Part shown: piece by piece, positions 49,063 to 62,377 of the stretch
Layout: every line of letters begins with the position of its first letter
Position numbering within the stretch: position 1 is the stretch's first letter
NCBI GenBank assembly: GCA_013365365.1
Contig: JABVXU010000033.1
Span: forward strand, 186,001-250,000
Source of the DNA: Cruorifilaria tuberocauda
Taxonomy: Eukaryota; Nematoda; Chromadorea; Rhabditida; Onchocercidae
Length of the DNA stretch: 64,000 bases
Direction of reading: 5' to 3'
The notes under the pieces: generated by a model
What the model was told of the DNA's origin: nothing
The model's database searches: none
What the model saw: the letters and a program-made list of their open reading frames with translations, nothing else
Program-made: the position numbers and the translations under genes

Positions 49063-50912
49063 TAAAAGAGCGTTTTCTGTAAGTTCGGAATTGAGAAAAT
49101 TTTGTTCAATAGCTCTTTTTTACTTTTATTAAACCTTGTCATTGTTCTGGCGATTGTCAGCGGTCTCACTTACCGGTTATCGACAGTCACGGATTTATTC
49201 CATCCTTATAAGTTTATTCTGATTTTTTAATTGCTAAAACGTGACCTAAAGATCTTTAATTTGAAACATAAAATCAAGTCCAGTTTTTATTTAGCCTAGT
49301 TAGCATTTCAGTTCGATGTCTGTATAATTTGTGCCAATTTTTGAGTGTAATTATTGTTCGCTGTTTACTTTTTTGCATGTTTGATGGAAAATTTTGCTTG
49401 AAATTGCGAGAGTCTGGATCTTCTATCCAAAGCAGATGATTTGATGTTTTTATTAAAATTAATTGTGACGATTGATTAGTCGTGATCAAATGTGTGGTTT
49501 TTTTAACAAATCATAATTGCGCATGTATATGTTGAGAATTTAAAGTGATAATTATGGCTTGGTTTGAATATTATCATCAGAAACGATTTCTTATTAGAAT
49601 ACATTTTCCGCATATTTGAAAGTACAAGCGTAGTTAGGCTTTAGCTACAACGCATGAATTGTACTTGATAAGTTGAGTTATTAATTCGAAAATTTCAGAG
49701 ATAAGCGAAAATATAAGAAATAGTATAAAAATTCTTACAGTTTTATGCAATATGAAACTAAAATTCATGGATTAGAATCTTGAGTCCAAAATGTTCTTAA
49801 CATGCCTACAAACAAGAGGCAATTAAAGTGGCTGAGCTATAAGTGTTGAATGTTGCGATCTTGCGATCTGAATACATTTGGTAGCTTATTAGTCAATTCG
49901 AAATTTGTGGATTTGTAATGTATTGTTGAAGTTACATCAAACCGGTTGTAAAATTGCAATTATCTTATTAAAGACGTAATACTAAAGGAATAACATAATC
50001 CACTCAGTGATTTAAAATATTTTGTTTACTGTTGTAATCGTATGTATTCCACCTTCTTCATCCTTCACTCTTTTAATTTCTCTTACATCAGCCATACTGA
50101 CATCTCCAATTAATGAAGCATCTATCTTCTGCGTTTTACAATAAATCAGGATGAAATACTATTTCGGAGGCGAAATTTGTTATTGAAAAAAATGAATATT
50201 TTTATTAGCATTTTGTTATGGAAATATCGATCTTTTCCTTGATATAAACCAATATATACCAATAAGGTTTAAAGCCAGTTAGTGGACTATTTCTGCATTT
50301 TTCGAAAAGATGATTCAATCACATGCTTTTTTGTTTATTTCTTCTATGAGGGTATTTTTCGATCATCTCTACTCTAAAGCTTTGCAGCAGTAAACGTTTC
50401 AGCAAAAAGGATCATTTACGATGTTCCTTGTTTTTATTCTTACCTTCTCGCTTCAAATACTTCTAATCATTTTAATCCACCATTGTTATCCAAATATATT
50501 TCTGCACTCTTAATCGGAATGCTTATAAGTATGCAATGTTAAGACAATGTTTAGTTTCTTAGAAGATCAATAATAGAAAATCCAAAATTACCTTTCGAAT
50601 TGTGATAGCGGATGAATTGACCAAAACTTTATAGGACTGTTATTATGTACAATATGATTGGTATTTACCGCTGGTCTTCTTGTAACTTTAAGGATCGTAT
50701 TTACAAACCAAGAAAGTTAAAAGAAATTATTTTATTATTTCTTGTAGAAGTATCAGAAATAAATATAACTAATAGAAACAAAAATTTAACACTACTCTTG
50801 TTTAAAAGATGATTAGTAAGACATTACAGAAAACAATTATCACAGTTGATTCCAGTATATATATCGAAGAAAGCCTTAATTATCACTTTATCAACTGAAT
50901 TTCCATCCAGTT
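49063..50912. other. Intergenic region between convergent genes
   Basis: This contains the 3' flanks of the KIAA1143 homologue (+) and of the phospholipase-B-like gene (-). Only short AT-driven open frames are seen. No exon, RNA gene or notable repeat could be supported. Confidence 0.55.
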
Positions 50913-53900
50913 CTAGGTGGCTAATGATTCCAACGCTTCTTCCTTTTCTCCATATAAACTTTTTGCATATTTAATGCGTTTTTCCTAAAAATTAGAAGTT
51001 TTGATAAATTTACTGAAGAAACTGAAAACCTTTCACCGGAAGCATTTTACATCTATTATGTATTTGTGATAAAATTCAGGAAATCAAATGCCTCCAGTTG
51101 ATTATAAATTTGAAAACTTAGGTAGGAGTGCATTTCTTTACTTACAAATGTTGATAATTAGAACTGTATTAAAGAGATTTCAAAATTAAGGATAAGTGAA
51201 CAAAAACTTACATATTTGCTCTTTTGATAAAGTATGGTACCAACAAGCAACACAGTGAGGAAACAAATGACCACAACGGTACCAGCCGTTGCATAGAGCT
51301 TTTGTCTCGATCGCCTCATCGGTCTATCAATTCCTAACAAAATTTCTTCATTTTGATTCTCGACATCAATATGACGAATCAACCGACAATACTGTAGGTT
51401 TGCTGGTGTTCGGAAATATGGACATCCCTAGAAGTTTTGACGTCCGAGAGATCTCATGAACTTCCAGGGATCTCATAAACGATGAATACCTTTTTGTTGT
51501 TATTGGTAATTAATAATTAATAATTTAAAATAATGCTTCTCTCTTTTTCAATTTTTCAGTCTTTGACTCCATTCAATATATTCCAGTTTTAAGATAAATT
51601 TCTTCTATCATCGAGAAATCAAAAAAATGGAAGTTACCATCGACGGACAGTAGTAAGAATCCTGAGAAAGTACAGCTAATGAAAGATTATAAATAGGTCC
51701 AGTCATCAATCGATTCCATAACCATTTTGTGGCATAAGCATGTCCTTTTCGGTTTAAAAGTAAACGGTTTGAAATTAACAAAGAGGATGGATAACGAGAT
51801 GTAATCGTTAGCACTGGTAATGTCAGAAGACCAAATTTTCGCCGCTAAAATTAAATTTGAATTTGATCTCTGAATTTCAACTGATTCTCTTGAAATACTA
51901 ATTACTGAAAGCTCAGTTAGAGGAATCACTAGCTTCCTTTTCGTATTACGTTTTAGATATTTAATTTCCGAATATCCATGGATAATTACACACCTTCACA
52001 GAAGGCTGCTCAAAGTGTGCTTGTAATTGAGCAAATGCCTTGGTCCATTCTCTACTTAATTCTTTCATAAGTTCATCCGATTTCTTCTTGCAACAAGCAC
52101 AGCGAGATCTGAAATTGTATATCATTCATTTGCTAACGATATTCCTAATTATAAACTAAATAAACACGAAATATCTAAAGTTAGACAGTCGCTGTTGTGC
52201 CCAGACAGTTGTGGAATTTGAGCTTGATTGAGTTGAGTTGTTCGGGTTTAGCACAAACTAACGTAATATTTTTATTCAGTAGAAGATTCGTTTACAGCAT
52301 TGAAAAACCTGGAGAATAACCGCCCCGTGGTCCTCCTTTGCTCGACTAGGGGAAGTTTTTTACTAAAATGAAATCTGATCTATCAGTAGATACGATGGGT
52401 CCAGCTTCGAGAAGGTTCTCGGCAGATGATACACTTGAATAAATTTACTTGAATAAATTAGCTTCTCGTCGATAGAAAGATGAGACATGAATAGGTCCAA
52501 GAAGTATCACAAACGCATTTTGAATACCTTGATTCAGAATAAGCAGTGATTCTAGCAGAGCGTTGTAATCAGGAGCTTGGCAAACTTTGCAAATCTATAA
52601 CGAAATACTGATAGGTGAAAATAAATTGATCGATACTTATTTTAAAGTGTTGACTAATTATTGCAAGTAGATCGAAAGTTCTAAGACTGGACACTTCGGC
52701 TCATATCCTAATTTAAATCCTAAATATATGAGGAGAAATAATAAATATTGCCAGTTAAATTTATCAATCTTTAGCGGACGACCAAAATTTCTACCTCTTC
52801 CGTACCAATGGTGATGATGACCATTGTCCACTCCTTGTTAACATCCACTTCACGCAATGCCTTAAGTCTTTCAACTAACTCTTTTGCCTAAAGTAAAAGT
52901 TCTTTTTTTGAAAGAATAACCATAAGATGCATCAAATCTGTTGAATCTGATAGTATTAACGATAATATTAATATATAGCTTAATTTCAAGACAGGCTTGA
53001 ATTTTGCAGATTAATTAACAACCTGTAACGGCATACTAGACGAAAAAGCACCGCTTTCCGCAACGTTCAATTGATGATAAGGCAGCTGAAATTTTGTACC
53101 CATGCCATGTGATACACCAACCAATTTATCATTAAATTCACGCAGTATATCTGAAAAATTGGAAATTAATTATGGAGATAATCGTTACTTAATTATAAAG
53201 AATTGAAGAAACTTAAGTTTTATGCCCAGTGATACTGAATAAGAAGTGATACTGAATATTAAGTAAATGAGTAATATAAGTTTTTAAAATACAGGTTAAC
53301 GGATACAGAAACGATATACTGGGAATGGTAACAAGTCCATCGATGGTTGCATCGCCACCAATTGGGAACGCGGCTCCACGAAACTCGATATCTGTTTCAG
53401 GCCATAATCCTGTTCCGGTCTAGAAAAAAGCCAACTGATTTCGTTGCAAATCAGTCGCTCATACGGTTGACTGTCTCCTTCCATTTTATTTTACTTGTAC
53501 TAAAAGTAGCCTTATTTAATCAATCAGTTAAGTTCTTTCTAAACATCAATTTAATTTCAGGATGATAAATTATAAATTCATCCTCAAATCGATACGTTAA
53601 TGAGTAAGTTAATAAATTTATCTCATACAAAATTAGTATAATAGCAGTGAACAGATTTTTGCTTATTAAATTTCGGAATTCAACATCAGTGTCTCGAAAT
53701 TTCTAGATCTAAATTACTGATTAATTTCTGCTAATAATTATAAAATGAGAAAGAGGAGCATACGGCAAGGGAATCACCCATTGCGGCAATGATTCCGATA
53801 TCCTCCGGACTCAAATCACCCGTATCGGTACCAGTTACAAAATCCTTTTTGATTTTTGGGCAACTAAATGTTTTCTTACTAACGAACGAATTATGGATAA

Positions 53901-55064
53901 GGGAAATAGCGCCACTTTGTGACGCCCCTGAATCCACCGAATCGTGTAGTTGTGCCGGAGATAAATTCCTGTCTGTTTCATCATACCTAGAATTTCTTTA
54001 ATATATATATATTATATATACTTTCTTCCATATGCAATGAGTTATTAAGAGAAGAGAGTGTTATTTACTCCCAGGAATCTCGGAGTGAACAGATATTCCT
54101 CGAGATTTGTGTTATTAAAATAAACAGGAATGAAGCTGTATGACAAATGGCTTTTGGAGTTTTTGAAATGTCTAATACATTATTTATTTGCGGGAAAAAA
54201 AGGATGGTATATGATATTTCTATTGTTGATGACCTCGGCCTTTCTACAAGATCAATTAAAAGATAAATGAAAAAATAGAACGTGAAACGTGACGTACATT
54301 TCTTCGTTTAGGTCACTGTCACTTAGATCAATCTCTTTTTCCTTCTCTTCATCATCCTCTTCTGGGCTAACTTCTTTAACGTGAATATCACAATCAGCTT
54401 TTATCTCACTCTCCTTGAAATGCTTTTCAAACTGTTTCATTTCTAAAACATAACACACACAATCCTATCTTTAATTATTAATTAAATTTTTTATCATAGT
54501 TAATCAGAACATATGAGCTTTAAACTTCGTAACACTTGCGCTGCGCAATGAAGCAAATACAAACTGTACACGTTTTTTGCAACTAACACGTAGTATTTGA
54601 CGTGAATATGTAATTTTTTAAGGCTGAATGCAATTCCTGCAGGAAATAAAAATGATAAAATCAAATAAAGATAGCCGAATAGAGCGATACTCACGTTGTT
54701 GAGGAGTGGGGATTAATTTTGCTATATCAGATGAACTTTCACCGAAATGATTTTTCGTAGAATTTTTAACCTGAAATTACTTAGATAATGTGAGTGAATT
54801 CTATTTCCCATTTACGCTTCCTAACATTAATAATTACCATAGAATTTTTATTTTAATAAAGTAACTGTAACTTGAGAATTCCCAATCATTTTCAAATTTA
54901 CACGTCAGATTAAATTTAAACTTGTGCCAAATAAATGAAGAAGATTTGAAATAACAAACAGTATTCGATAGTGTATCGATTAAATATTCGTACGTTTCTG
55001 GAGCACATGATAGAAGCGCCAGGTACAGAAGTAACATGCTGCTATCAATTTTCCAATCATGCAT
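50913..55064 (-). CDS. Phospholipase-B-like GDSL protein, membrane-anchored, possibly inactive
   Basis: SGNH/GDSL-fold homologue of phospholipase B1 (PLB1). Twelve exons in phase: 55064-54960, 54770-54695, 54442-54298, 53986-53764, 53419-53320, 53150-53023, 52887-52795, 52594-52449, 52108-51994, 51844-51638, 51427-51212, 50984-50913; 541 aa. Order: hydrophobic signal (MLLLYLALLSCAPE), acidic linker, block I SPEDIGIIAAMGDSLATG, FPIGGDATIDGLVTIPNILR, block II NVAESGA, block III region TIGTEEICKVCQAP, a cysteine pair CACC, block V region ending RKGHAYATKWLWNRL, a cysteine-rich stretch, one transmembrane helix (VVVICFLTVLLVGTIL) and a short basic tail. The nucleophile Ser in GDSL is present, but block III reads GTEE instead of GTND, and the D-x-x-H of block V appears as N-x-x-L. 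Extracellular or luminal with a C-terminal anchor is inferred. Confidence 0.88.
54001..54023. repeat. (TA)n microsatellite in a phospholipase-B intron
   Basis: About eleven TA/AT steps directly upstream (minus-strand sense) of exon 4. Confidence 0.8.
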
Positions 55065-57000
55065 TTGTTCGCTTCTAAAACTTCGCTTTCATTATAGCAT
55101 GATAAAGCAGTTAGATTATAACTCTGATTAAGAATGAACTGATAATTTCATGGGAAACTTCACTGACCTTTGATAGATAATTCTTAACTTGCTTTCTTAA
55201 TTGAGATGAATTGATAGACTTGTTGGATTAAGACTAGGATAATGAAGTGTTAACAGTTTCTTTGCTCATACATATCCCTGATTTGAATCAATCAGAATTC
55301 CCGTCAAAGATCAAAGCACGGTGCCAGGCGTGATCGATTATTGTGAACGGTGTGACGGGGAAATGGGAATCATCTGCAACCACGACATGTTGCATTATTC
55401 AGATGGATCTGTTCTGTGTGTGTGTCTGTCTGTCTTGCGTGTTTGCCCATCCAAATGTTTGCTTGCGTGTTTTAAGCGGAAGCAAAAGTTTTTGTTTCTC
55501 GACAGTCTGTTAAGGTAAACATCTACCAGAGTATCATATATTAATTCTAATCATCGAAATGCTATTGGATGGTTCAGTCAGCAGACTTTCTCTTTTCAGG
55601 AATTTATCCTTTCCCGGTAAGAACGATGGGAGAATTCCTAATAATATTTCAAACAGAATGAGAAAGCTATTCCTCCAATTATTCCTGAGATTTCACAGGG
55701 AGAAAAAGAATAACTCAGTGTTCTGTGATCATGAAATTTTCCGTTTTTTTTTAATTAGATTTCTCAATTTAGATTGATTATTATTTATTACCAAACAATG
55801 AATTGCTATGCAAATAAAAGCTAAACTTTCAAATTGAGTTTTAGACATAATATTACTTTAGAAGTGCTATCTAAATAAGTTAGATCTCAAAATGAAGCTA
55901 CTAATAAAACAATTAAATTTTTTGTCAGACAATAATCATTCAAATAAATTCAATTCAGTAAATCCTAAATAATCAATGAAGGATTAATTTAATAAGGCAG
56001 TTAAAATTCATCCAAACGAGTTCAAATTCAATAAATTCTAAGTGTTTCACCTTGCTATGGATCATCCATATTTGAAATTTCTTTTTTTTGGATGAATGTT
56101 ACTATTTCATCTTATTTCATGCTTGAAAGAGAAAAAAAATTTATTTGACCAATTTCAAAGCGATTATTAAGCTGAAAATTAGAATTAACGAATTTCACTT
56201 TCCATTCCATTAACATATGTTGTGTGTTGGAATTTCATCAAATTTTTTTTCTTTCCTAAAATGCGTGCAGAGAAAAATTGATTGCACTGAACTATTGCAA
56301 CGATCTGTGAATGAATGCTTGCATTGAACAATTTTTCTAGGCTAAAAGGTGTAAAGGAAGAAGAAGACGAAAACTTTAAAATCACGAAATTCCATTCAAA
56401 TTTCAAACTTTCGTGATCTCTTGAATTATCATATTATCATACATTCCTGATAAACAGTATTGTCTGATAGCCTATCTTAGATATTGTGTATATTGGTGGT
56501 AAGTTATGCAGTAATGGAAATGCAATGAAATACAATTGAAAAACACGCAAATGCTTGATTATCCTTTTTTTGTTTTTACTTATAAGCTCATAAAAGTTAG
56601 TTTTCAGTATCGTTCGTTATTCTTTCAAATTTAATTACAAAACATTCGATTCAGCTAATGTTAGATGTTCCCGCAACTGTGATTATTACACAGCTGTTGG
56701 AAAGGGCTAATAATTTAGCCATTATTATATTTGAGATTAAGAGTTAATTTGAGTTCAAAGTTCAAAAATTGATAAATTTGAAAATGTTCATAAGCGCTTT
56801 TTCATTAAACTCCTAAAATTGATATCCGAAGTGCTGATATTGAAAGATCCATTTCGAATAATAATGATAGTATCTTTTTTCTTTTGAAATTTCTTCTCAT
56901 CTTTGGAGTAAATTATGAATTTGCCACAATTTAAAGAATTTGAAAGGATTTATTATTTTTATCACTGCCGTTTATTATTATCAGTGAAAAAACTTTTGAA
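55065..57000. other. Upstream region of the phospholipase-B-like gene
   Basis: The first 500 bases are the likely promoter. A patch at 55.31-55.50 kb is much richer in GC than its surroundings and contains GT-rich runs (tctgtgtgtgtgtctgtctg); its plus-strand frame reads YCERCDGEMGIICNHD, but with no splice chain or homology I do not call a gene. The rest is AT-rich with nothing recognised. Confidence 0.5.
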
Positions 57001-57473
57001 AAGTTTAGAAATTGTAAATTGGTCATTTGCTAATAATAACGTCCAATAAAATCCGCACAGGTTCCACCGAATAGCGAGCAAACCATGTTGCCGTAAATTG
57101 TCGTCTGACAATAAGAAATTGAAACGAAATTGGAACTTAAATAACCTGATTCCGTCTGGAATTCCATATTCAAATTTTTACTTACAACTCAGGTTATTTA
57201 AGTTCCAATCTCATTTCAATTTCTTATTGTCAGATGGCAATTTAGGGCAGCACGGTGGAACCTGTGCGGATTTTATTGGATGTATGAGAGAATGGTGAGA
57301 AGACGTTAGTAGCAGGAACTCCGTAATTCTCGTAATATTTCCGGATAATATATTCAGAATAATGGATGATGGAGAAGTTAGTGATTTCGTATGTTTTATT
57401 ATTACTAGTCTTTGACTGATAATAATTTTATAATTATTAGCAAATGACCAATTCACAATTCCTAAACTTGCCA
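57001..57473. mobile_element. Fold-back (MITE-like) element with long inverted arms
   Basis: Outer arms: 57001-57033 pairs with 57439-57471 (2 mismatches in 33). Inner arms: 57041-57149 pairs with 57189-57282, including a perfect 18-bp core next to the loop (ggaacttaaataacctga with its complement), a 34-bp block with 2 mismatches and a 28-bp perfect block (ccaataaaatccgcacag...). The loop is about 39 bases. About 155 bases (57283-57438) occur only on the right side and about 16 only on the left. No transposase; the overlapping open frames are by-products of the palindrome. No clear target-site duplication was seen. Confidence 0.8.
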
Positions 57474-59574
57474 CCTGTCGCAACATATGTGGATGAATTG
57501 AAACATGAAATTATTAGACAGATATAAATTTGTCGGAAATTTGAACTATCAAATCATAAACATATCGTCTAATGTATTGTTCTTTATTGCATTAAATTTT
57601 TGATGATCCTATCAATTAATGTATTAATACATTTAATAATTAAATTACTAGATAGCACGAGATTGTTTTCAGTGTCAAGATAGGCTAATATTTAGATTAT
57701 CCGGGGTTTTTTAATTATATATCTCAGGTTTTACTTATCTGTTTCATGATAATTGTGTGATTATGCTGTTAACATGAGTTATCAGTAGTATTTCATATGC
57801 TCCTCATTGTTTTCCTCCCTCCTTCCTTCTTTTTTGATTGTTATTTGTTATTGCTCATTTAGCAAATTATTAAGTTGAAAAAAAAAGAGAAGAATTTTGA
57901 AATGACATAGTTCCTTGAGAGCAACTGCTTTCTTCCTTTTGTTTTTAATCACTGAAAACGATTGGCATTTATCAGTTGTGATAAATAACCAATGAACCCT
58001 TTAAAAATAATTCCATTAAATGATTGATAAATTTGAAGGAAATTGCGCTAACGATTTATTTCCATCAATTATTCAAACCAAATGTTGACTTTAGAATTTT
58101 TAATATGATTCATCCATTCTTGAGAATATTTATAATACATGCAATTTTCAACGCAGTAAAATAAGAATCTTCTAAATTGGTATATTGTTGAGAATGATTC
58201 ATTCAAAATCTTTCAATCAATGTTACTTTTTTAGAAACAAATTCTACATTGAAATACATTTGAAAAAATTTTAATTATTGTAAAATTTAATTCAACCAGT
58301 AGTTTTTTTATTTGTTTTCGATTAATAAATTATCCTCAGTATTCCAAATTTTTTTTAATTTATAATTTAAAAAATTTTTCTAAGATTTTTTTTCAAATTT
58401 AAGAAATAATGTTGAATAAACAAATCTCTTATGGTGTAGTGGAAGAAGGAAATGAGAGAAATGTCGGATATTTAGAAATATCTTCGAGATAGGAATCACA
58501 CGAACTTTTCTGTGCAATCCTTTCGATGCTTCGATGTTTCCCAAGAAAAAAATACGAAATAGAAAATTAGATTCGTTTAGATGTTCATTGTGCGTTTTCT
58601 TTCTTATCTTTATCAATAAATTATTTTGAAATTTAAAACTTATCACTCTCAAATAGCTCTTTCATCGATTTAATTTTCATATCATTTAGTTTCTTATTTT
58701 ATATAATATCATTCATTCTTTTTTAATTCACTTACTTTTCAAACGAAATTAATTCATTCCTCTCTATCTCTGTAATCTTTTTTGGTATATTTCATAATAG
58801 TTTATCAGTTCAATTCATCTAGTTATCCTCTCAAACAACGAAACTTCTGGTTGAATGAACTCATTGATAAGCATCAACTTTGACTCTTTTAGAAATTTTA
58901 ACTAAATTTAAGCTTTGATGATCGGGAATTCCTGTCATTCTCATTAGGGAACACTGAGAGCAAAAAAGAAAAACTGCTAGAAAATAATTTTTCATAATTT
59001 GAAAGAAGGAAATTTCCTAATTTTTATCTAATATTTCAATTTATTCAATATTATTTTCATTGATCTTCAAATTGAGAGAATTTCATTTCTAATTTAAATC
59101 TTTTTGATTCATTTAAGTGAAAGTCATTAGCGTTTTAGTAATTTTTTTGATAGTAAATAGCGAGCAGGTGGCAATTTTAAGACTCCACAAGTAAATTTCC
59201 AAATGAAATTACCATAAAATTGCATTTCCCTTTCAATCTGTGCTGACAAATCACTTTCCCTCTCTCTCTTTTTGCCTCTTTCAATTTTTCTTCTTTTCCC
59301 ACTTTTTACTTATTACTGATTAGTTGCTACTAATTTTTTCAAAGTGAAAAAAAGTACTACTTTTATAGAATAATCCAGGTGTTCTTCATGCGTAATTCTT
59401 TTATATTTCAAATTTCTCGATTTCAAGAATGCTATAATTAAAATTTTAATAGAAATTTAAAATGTACTTTCTTTCTCAGTTATGCATACAAATCGAGAAT
59501 TTTTTATTATCCAATGCTAATTTAAATTTAAGCCAAAATATTTATCATATTTTATTTAATTACTTTTAATCCGT

Positions 59575-59830
59575 GTACGTATACGCGTGTGTGTTCGTGA
59601 ACGTGACGTGTATGCGTCTGTTTGTGTATGTATGAAGAAAAAAGAAAATTGTCCTAGCAATTTATCCTTTGAGATTTTTCTTAATTATTGCTGCTGTCAT
59701 AAAAGGATTTAACGATGTTACGTAATGGATTTGTATTTTATAAATGTATGTGTTTGTGTAGTGTATATGCTTGTATGCATGTATGTGAACGTACGTAAAC
59801 ATATGAAACGTACGTGAAAATATATGTCAT
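59575..59830. repeat. GT/AC-rich alternating purine-pyrimidine patches
   Basis: Two patches rich in alternating purine-pyrimidine steps (gtgtacgtatacgcgtgtgt; tgtatgcatgtatgtgaacg and repeated acgtacgt) separated by about 100 bases. They are simple-sequence-like. Confidence 0.6.
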
Positions 59831-62185
59831 TTCAATTATGTTTATCGATTCGGCGAAAATTTTCATTTGTTTGTCCGCATTAAAAATTTCATTTATATTC
59901 AAACGAAGATTTCGGATCATTTAAATTTCATACAATGATTGTAGTTGTCCTTCATTGACATCCTTTCCATTTAATCAACTATTATTTAATTGACAATGAT
60001 AGCCTTATCTTAACAAGTGACCGATATTCGATTTACGTTCTCCAAAATTTACATTTTAGATTTCTTCTTTTTTCAGCATGCGCAATTGTCCTAGCTGAAT
60101 GAACTATTTCGTACATTTTGGTAACTTTATGTCAATAAATTAAAATCTATTAAAGTATAAATTATATTTTTGAAGATTCAATCCAGAATATATCAGAATT
60201 TCCGCATTAGTAGATTTATCGTGATTTTTTTTTCTGAATCCCAAAATTTCTCGCAATAATATATATATTACAATGAATCATTTCTTAAAGAGAAAATAAT
60301 TTCCAATTTTGAAATCGTGAAATTTCAATAAAATATTTTGAGGTATTTTATCAAATAGCTAATAATAGTAATTCAAAAATTAACTGCAATAAACAATGGA
60401 AACATTTTTTGGAATAAAATGAAATATTTTTGAATCGATTTACAACGATCATCAATCATGTTGAATATGAACACCGCCTATCTGTGTCTATCGAATTTTC
60501 CTCCTTTTTTCTCATTTTTTGTTTTTATAAAATCCATATTTTGCTAATATGTTTTCGATGGATCATACCGGAAAAAAAACGTAACTGAAAACGGAAACGG
60601 AAACCGAAAGAATAATTAATTTATCAAAGTGTGATTTTCGAATATGTTCAAATTTTTTAAAATGAACAATAAAGTAAATTAAAGAAAAAATAATGTGTTA
60701 AGCTATCTCTTGCTATTTTCACTTCCATCAAATTCCATTTTGTTCATTTTATAGACAACCGATAAGCGATAAGCGATAGGATAAGATCATTTCTCATTTT
60801 GATCGATCACTGTTGATTCAGCTCTGTTTATTTTCTAATGCATTTAAATCAATCAGACATTTTGTTGAATTTTATTGAATCATTAGCTCATGCTTACAGT
60901 TTGCAGATTCTAATTGAAAATCAAAAATTTTGAAAATATCTGAAAAGATAACGCATGTTATTAATTAATTTTTCATGAACAATTGTTTTAATTTGTAAAT
61001 TAAAATGCATATATTTAATATATCTAAGCATTAATATAAGCAATCGAATTAATAAATAATCAAAGCATTAGCAATCGATTCAATCAATAAATTAACCGTT
61101 AATAATCAATAAAGTAATTATTTTGATGATAAAATTTTTTTTCATTTTTGCTAACTAAAATATTTGAGTGTTTGTAATGCATTTTATGGAGAGTCGGGAA
61201 GTATCTCTCGGCAATATACATATTAGATGGAAGGAAATTTTTTAAATTGATAGAGGGAGGAATGGATGGAAGTGTTGTTTCGGTTGAGTGACTATTACCA
61301 AATTCTCGATTGGAATAAAAAAACGAATAAATCTTTTGAAGGGATCTTTCCATCGTTTCGTTCATTGTTATTCCACTTTATTCCTCACCGTTTTTTCTTC
61401 TCTGTTATTTATGAAAATTAATTCTTAATTTTATTTGAAAACAAAATTGTATTATTGATTGGGATCCTTTTTTCTTTTTTATTTATTTGGTTGTTGATAA
61501 TTATTGATTGAATTAATGAAATAAATTGATGATAGAATGATAAGAAGCCATTTGGTAGCCGTACAATCCGTCTTACCCTTAAGAATTATACTCTTAGATT
61601 AGTAATGAAATTCTGAAATGATCTGATTAATTCGTTTGAGAGAGAAAGTTTGTTTATGAGATTTTTATTGAATCGTTGAAACTGCTAGTTTCTAATCAGA
61701 AAACATGCAAATTCCCTAACAATGTTAAAATGATCAAGCAATCAATAATTCTACTTCTAAAGATAACAAATTTGATTAGTTCTAAATGAATCGATAAATA
61801 ATGCCTTCCACATATCAACAGCAATTTCTTCTATTCCACTTTTTTAAATTAATTAAATTAATATGTTTTTTTCACACTGCTAAATTATATTTTTTTACGA
61901 GAGTAAATAGAATTACTATTTGATTGCATATATTTATATGCAAAGCTATTATTAGCTCACTTCAATAATTTGCAACTTTTTAAATTTCAAAGCTTTTAAT
62001 TTATAATGCTATTTCGAGATGGGGATTAATATTGTAAGCAATGAAAAAGCGTGAAATTGAGGAAATGCAATAAACATAAATAAGCATTGACCGTTGGATA
62101 ATAAGGAAACTAAAGAATGAATGTTAGAAGAGAGGATGAGAAGAGAGAGTAAAGAGTGAGATAGAATAAGAGAGGATCGGTCTGA

Positions 62186-62220
62186 AGAAAGAGAAAGAGG
62201 GAGAGAGAGAGAGAGAGAGA
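62186..62220. repeat. (GA)n microsatellite
   Basis: A purine run ending in about nine uninterrupted GA units, within a longer stretch of GA-rich sequence from about 62.12 kb. Confidence 0.9.
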
Positions 62221-62377
62221 ATCTTGAATTGCCAGGAGATTTAGCTATAATTTCTATTGCTGACCATCAAATCTCAAATAGCTGTTAAATATGATTGGGA
62301 AACAAACGATTGAAAGTCGTAAATAAATGTTTAGAAAAAGAATTCACAAATGAAAATGAAATAATCTCTACTGCATT

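Noticed and set aside
51687..51929. Minus-strand 80-codon frame overlapping the phospholipase-B gene
   Set aside because: It is a different frame of the exon 51844-51638; the frame containing RKGHAYATKWLWNRL joins its neighbours in phase 0 and matches the family.
57098..57486. Open frames on both strands over the fold-back region
   Set aside because: They share mirrored sequence because the region is an inverted repeat; neither resembles a transposase or any other protein.
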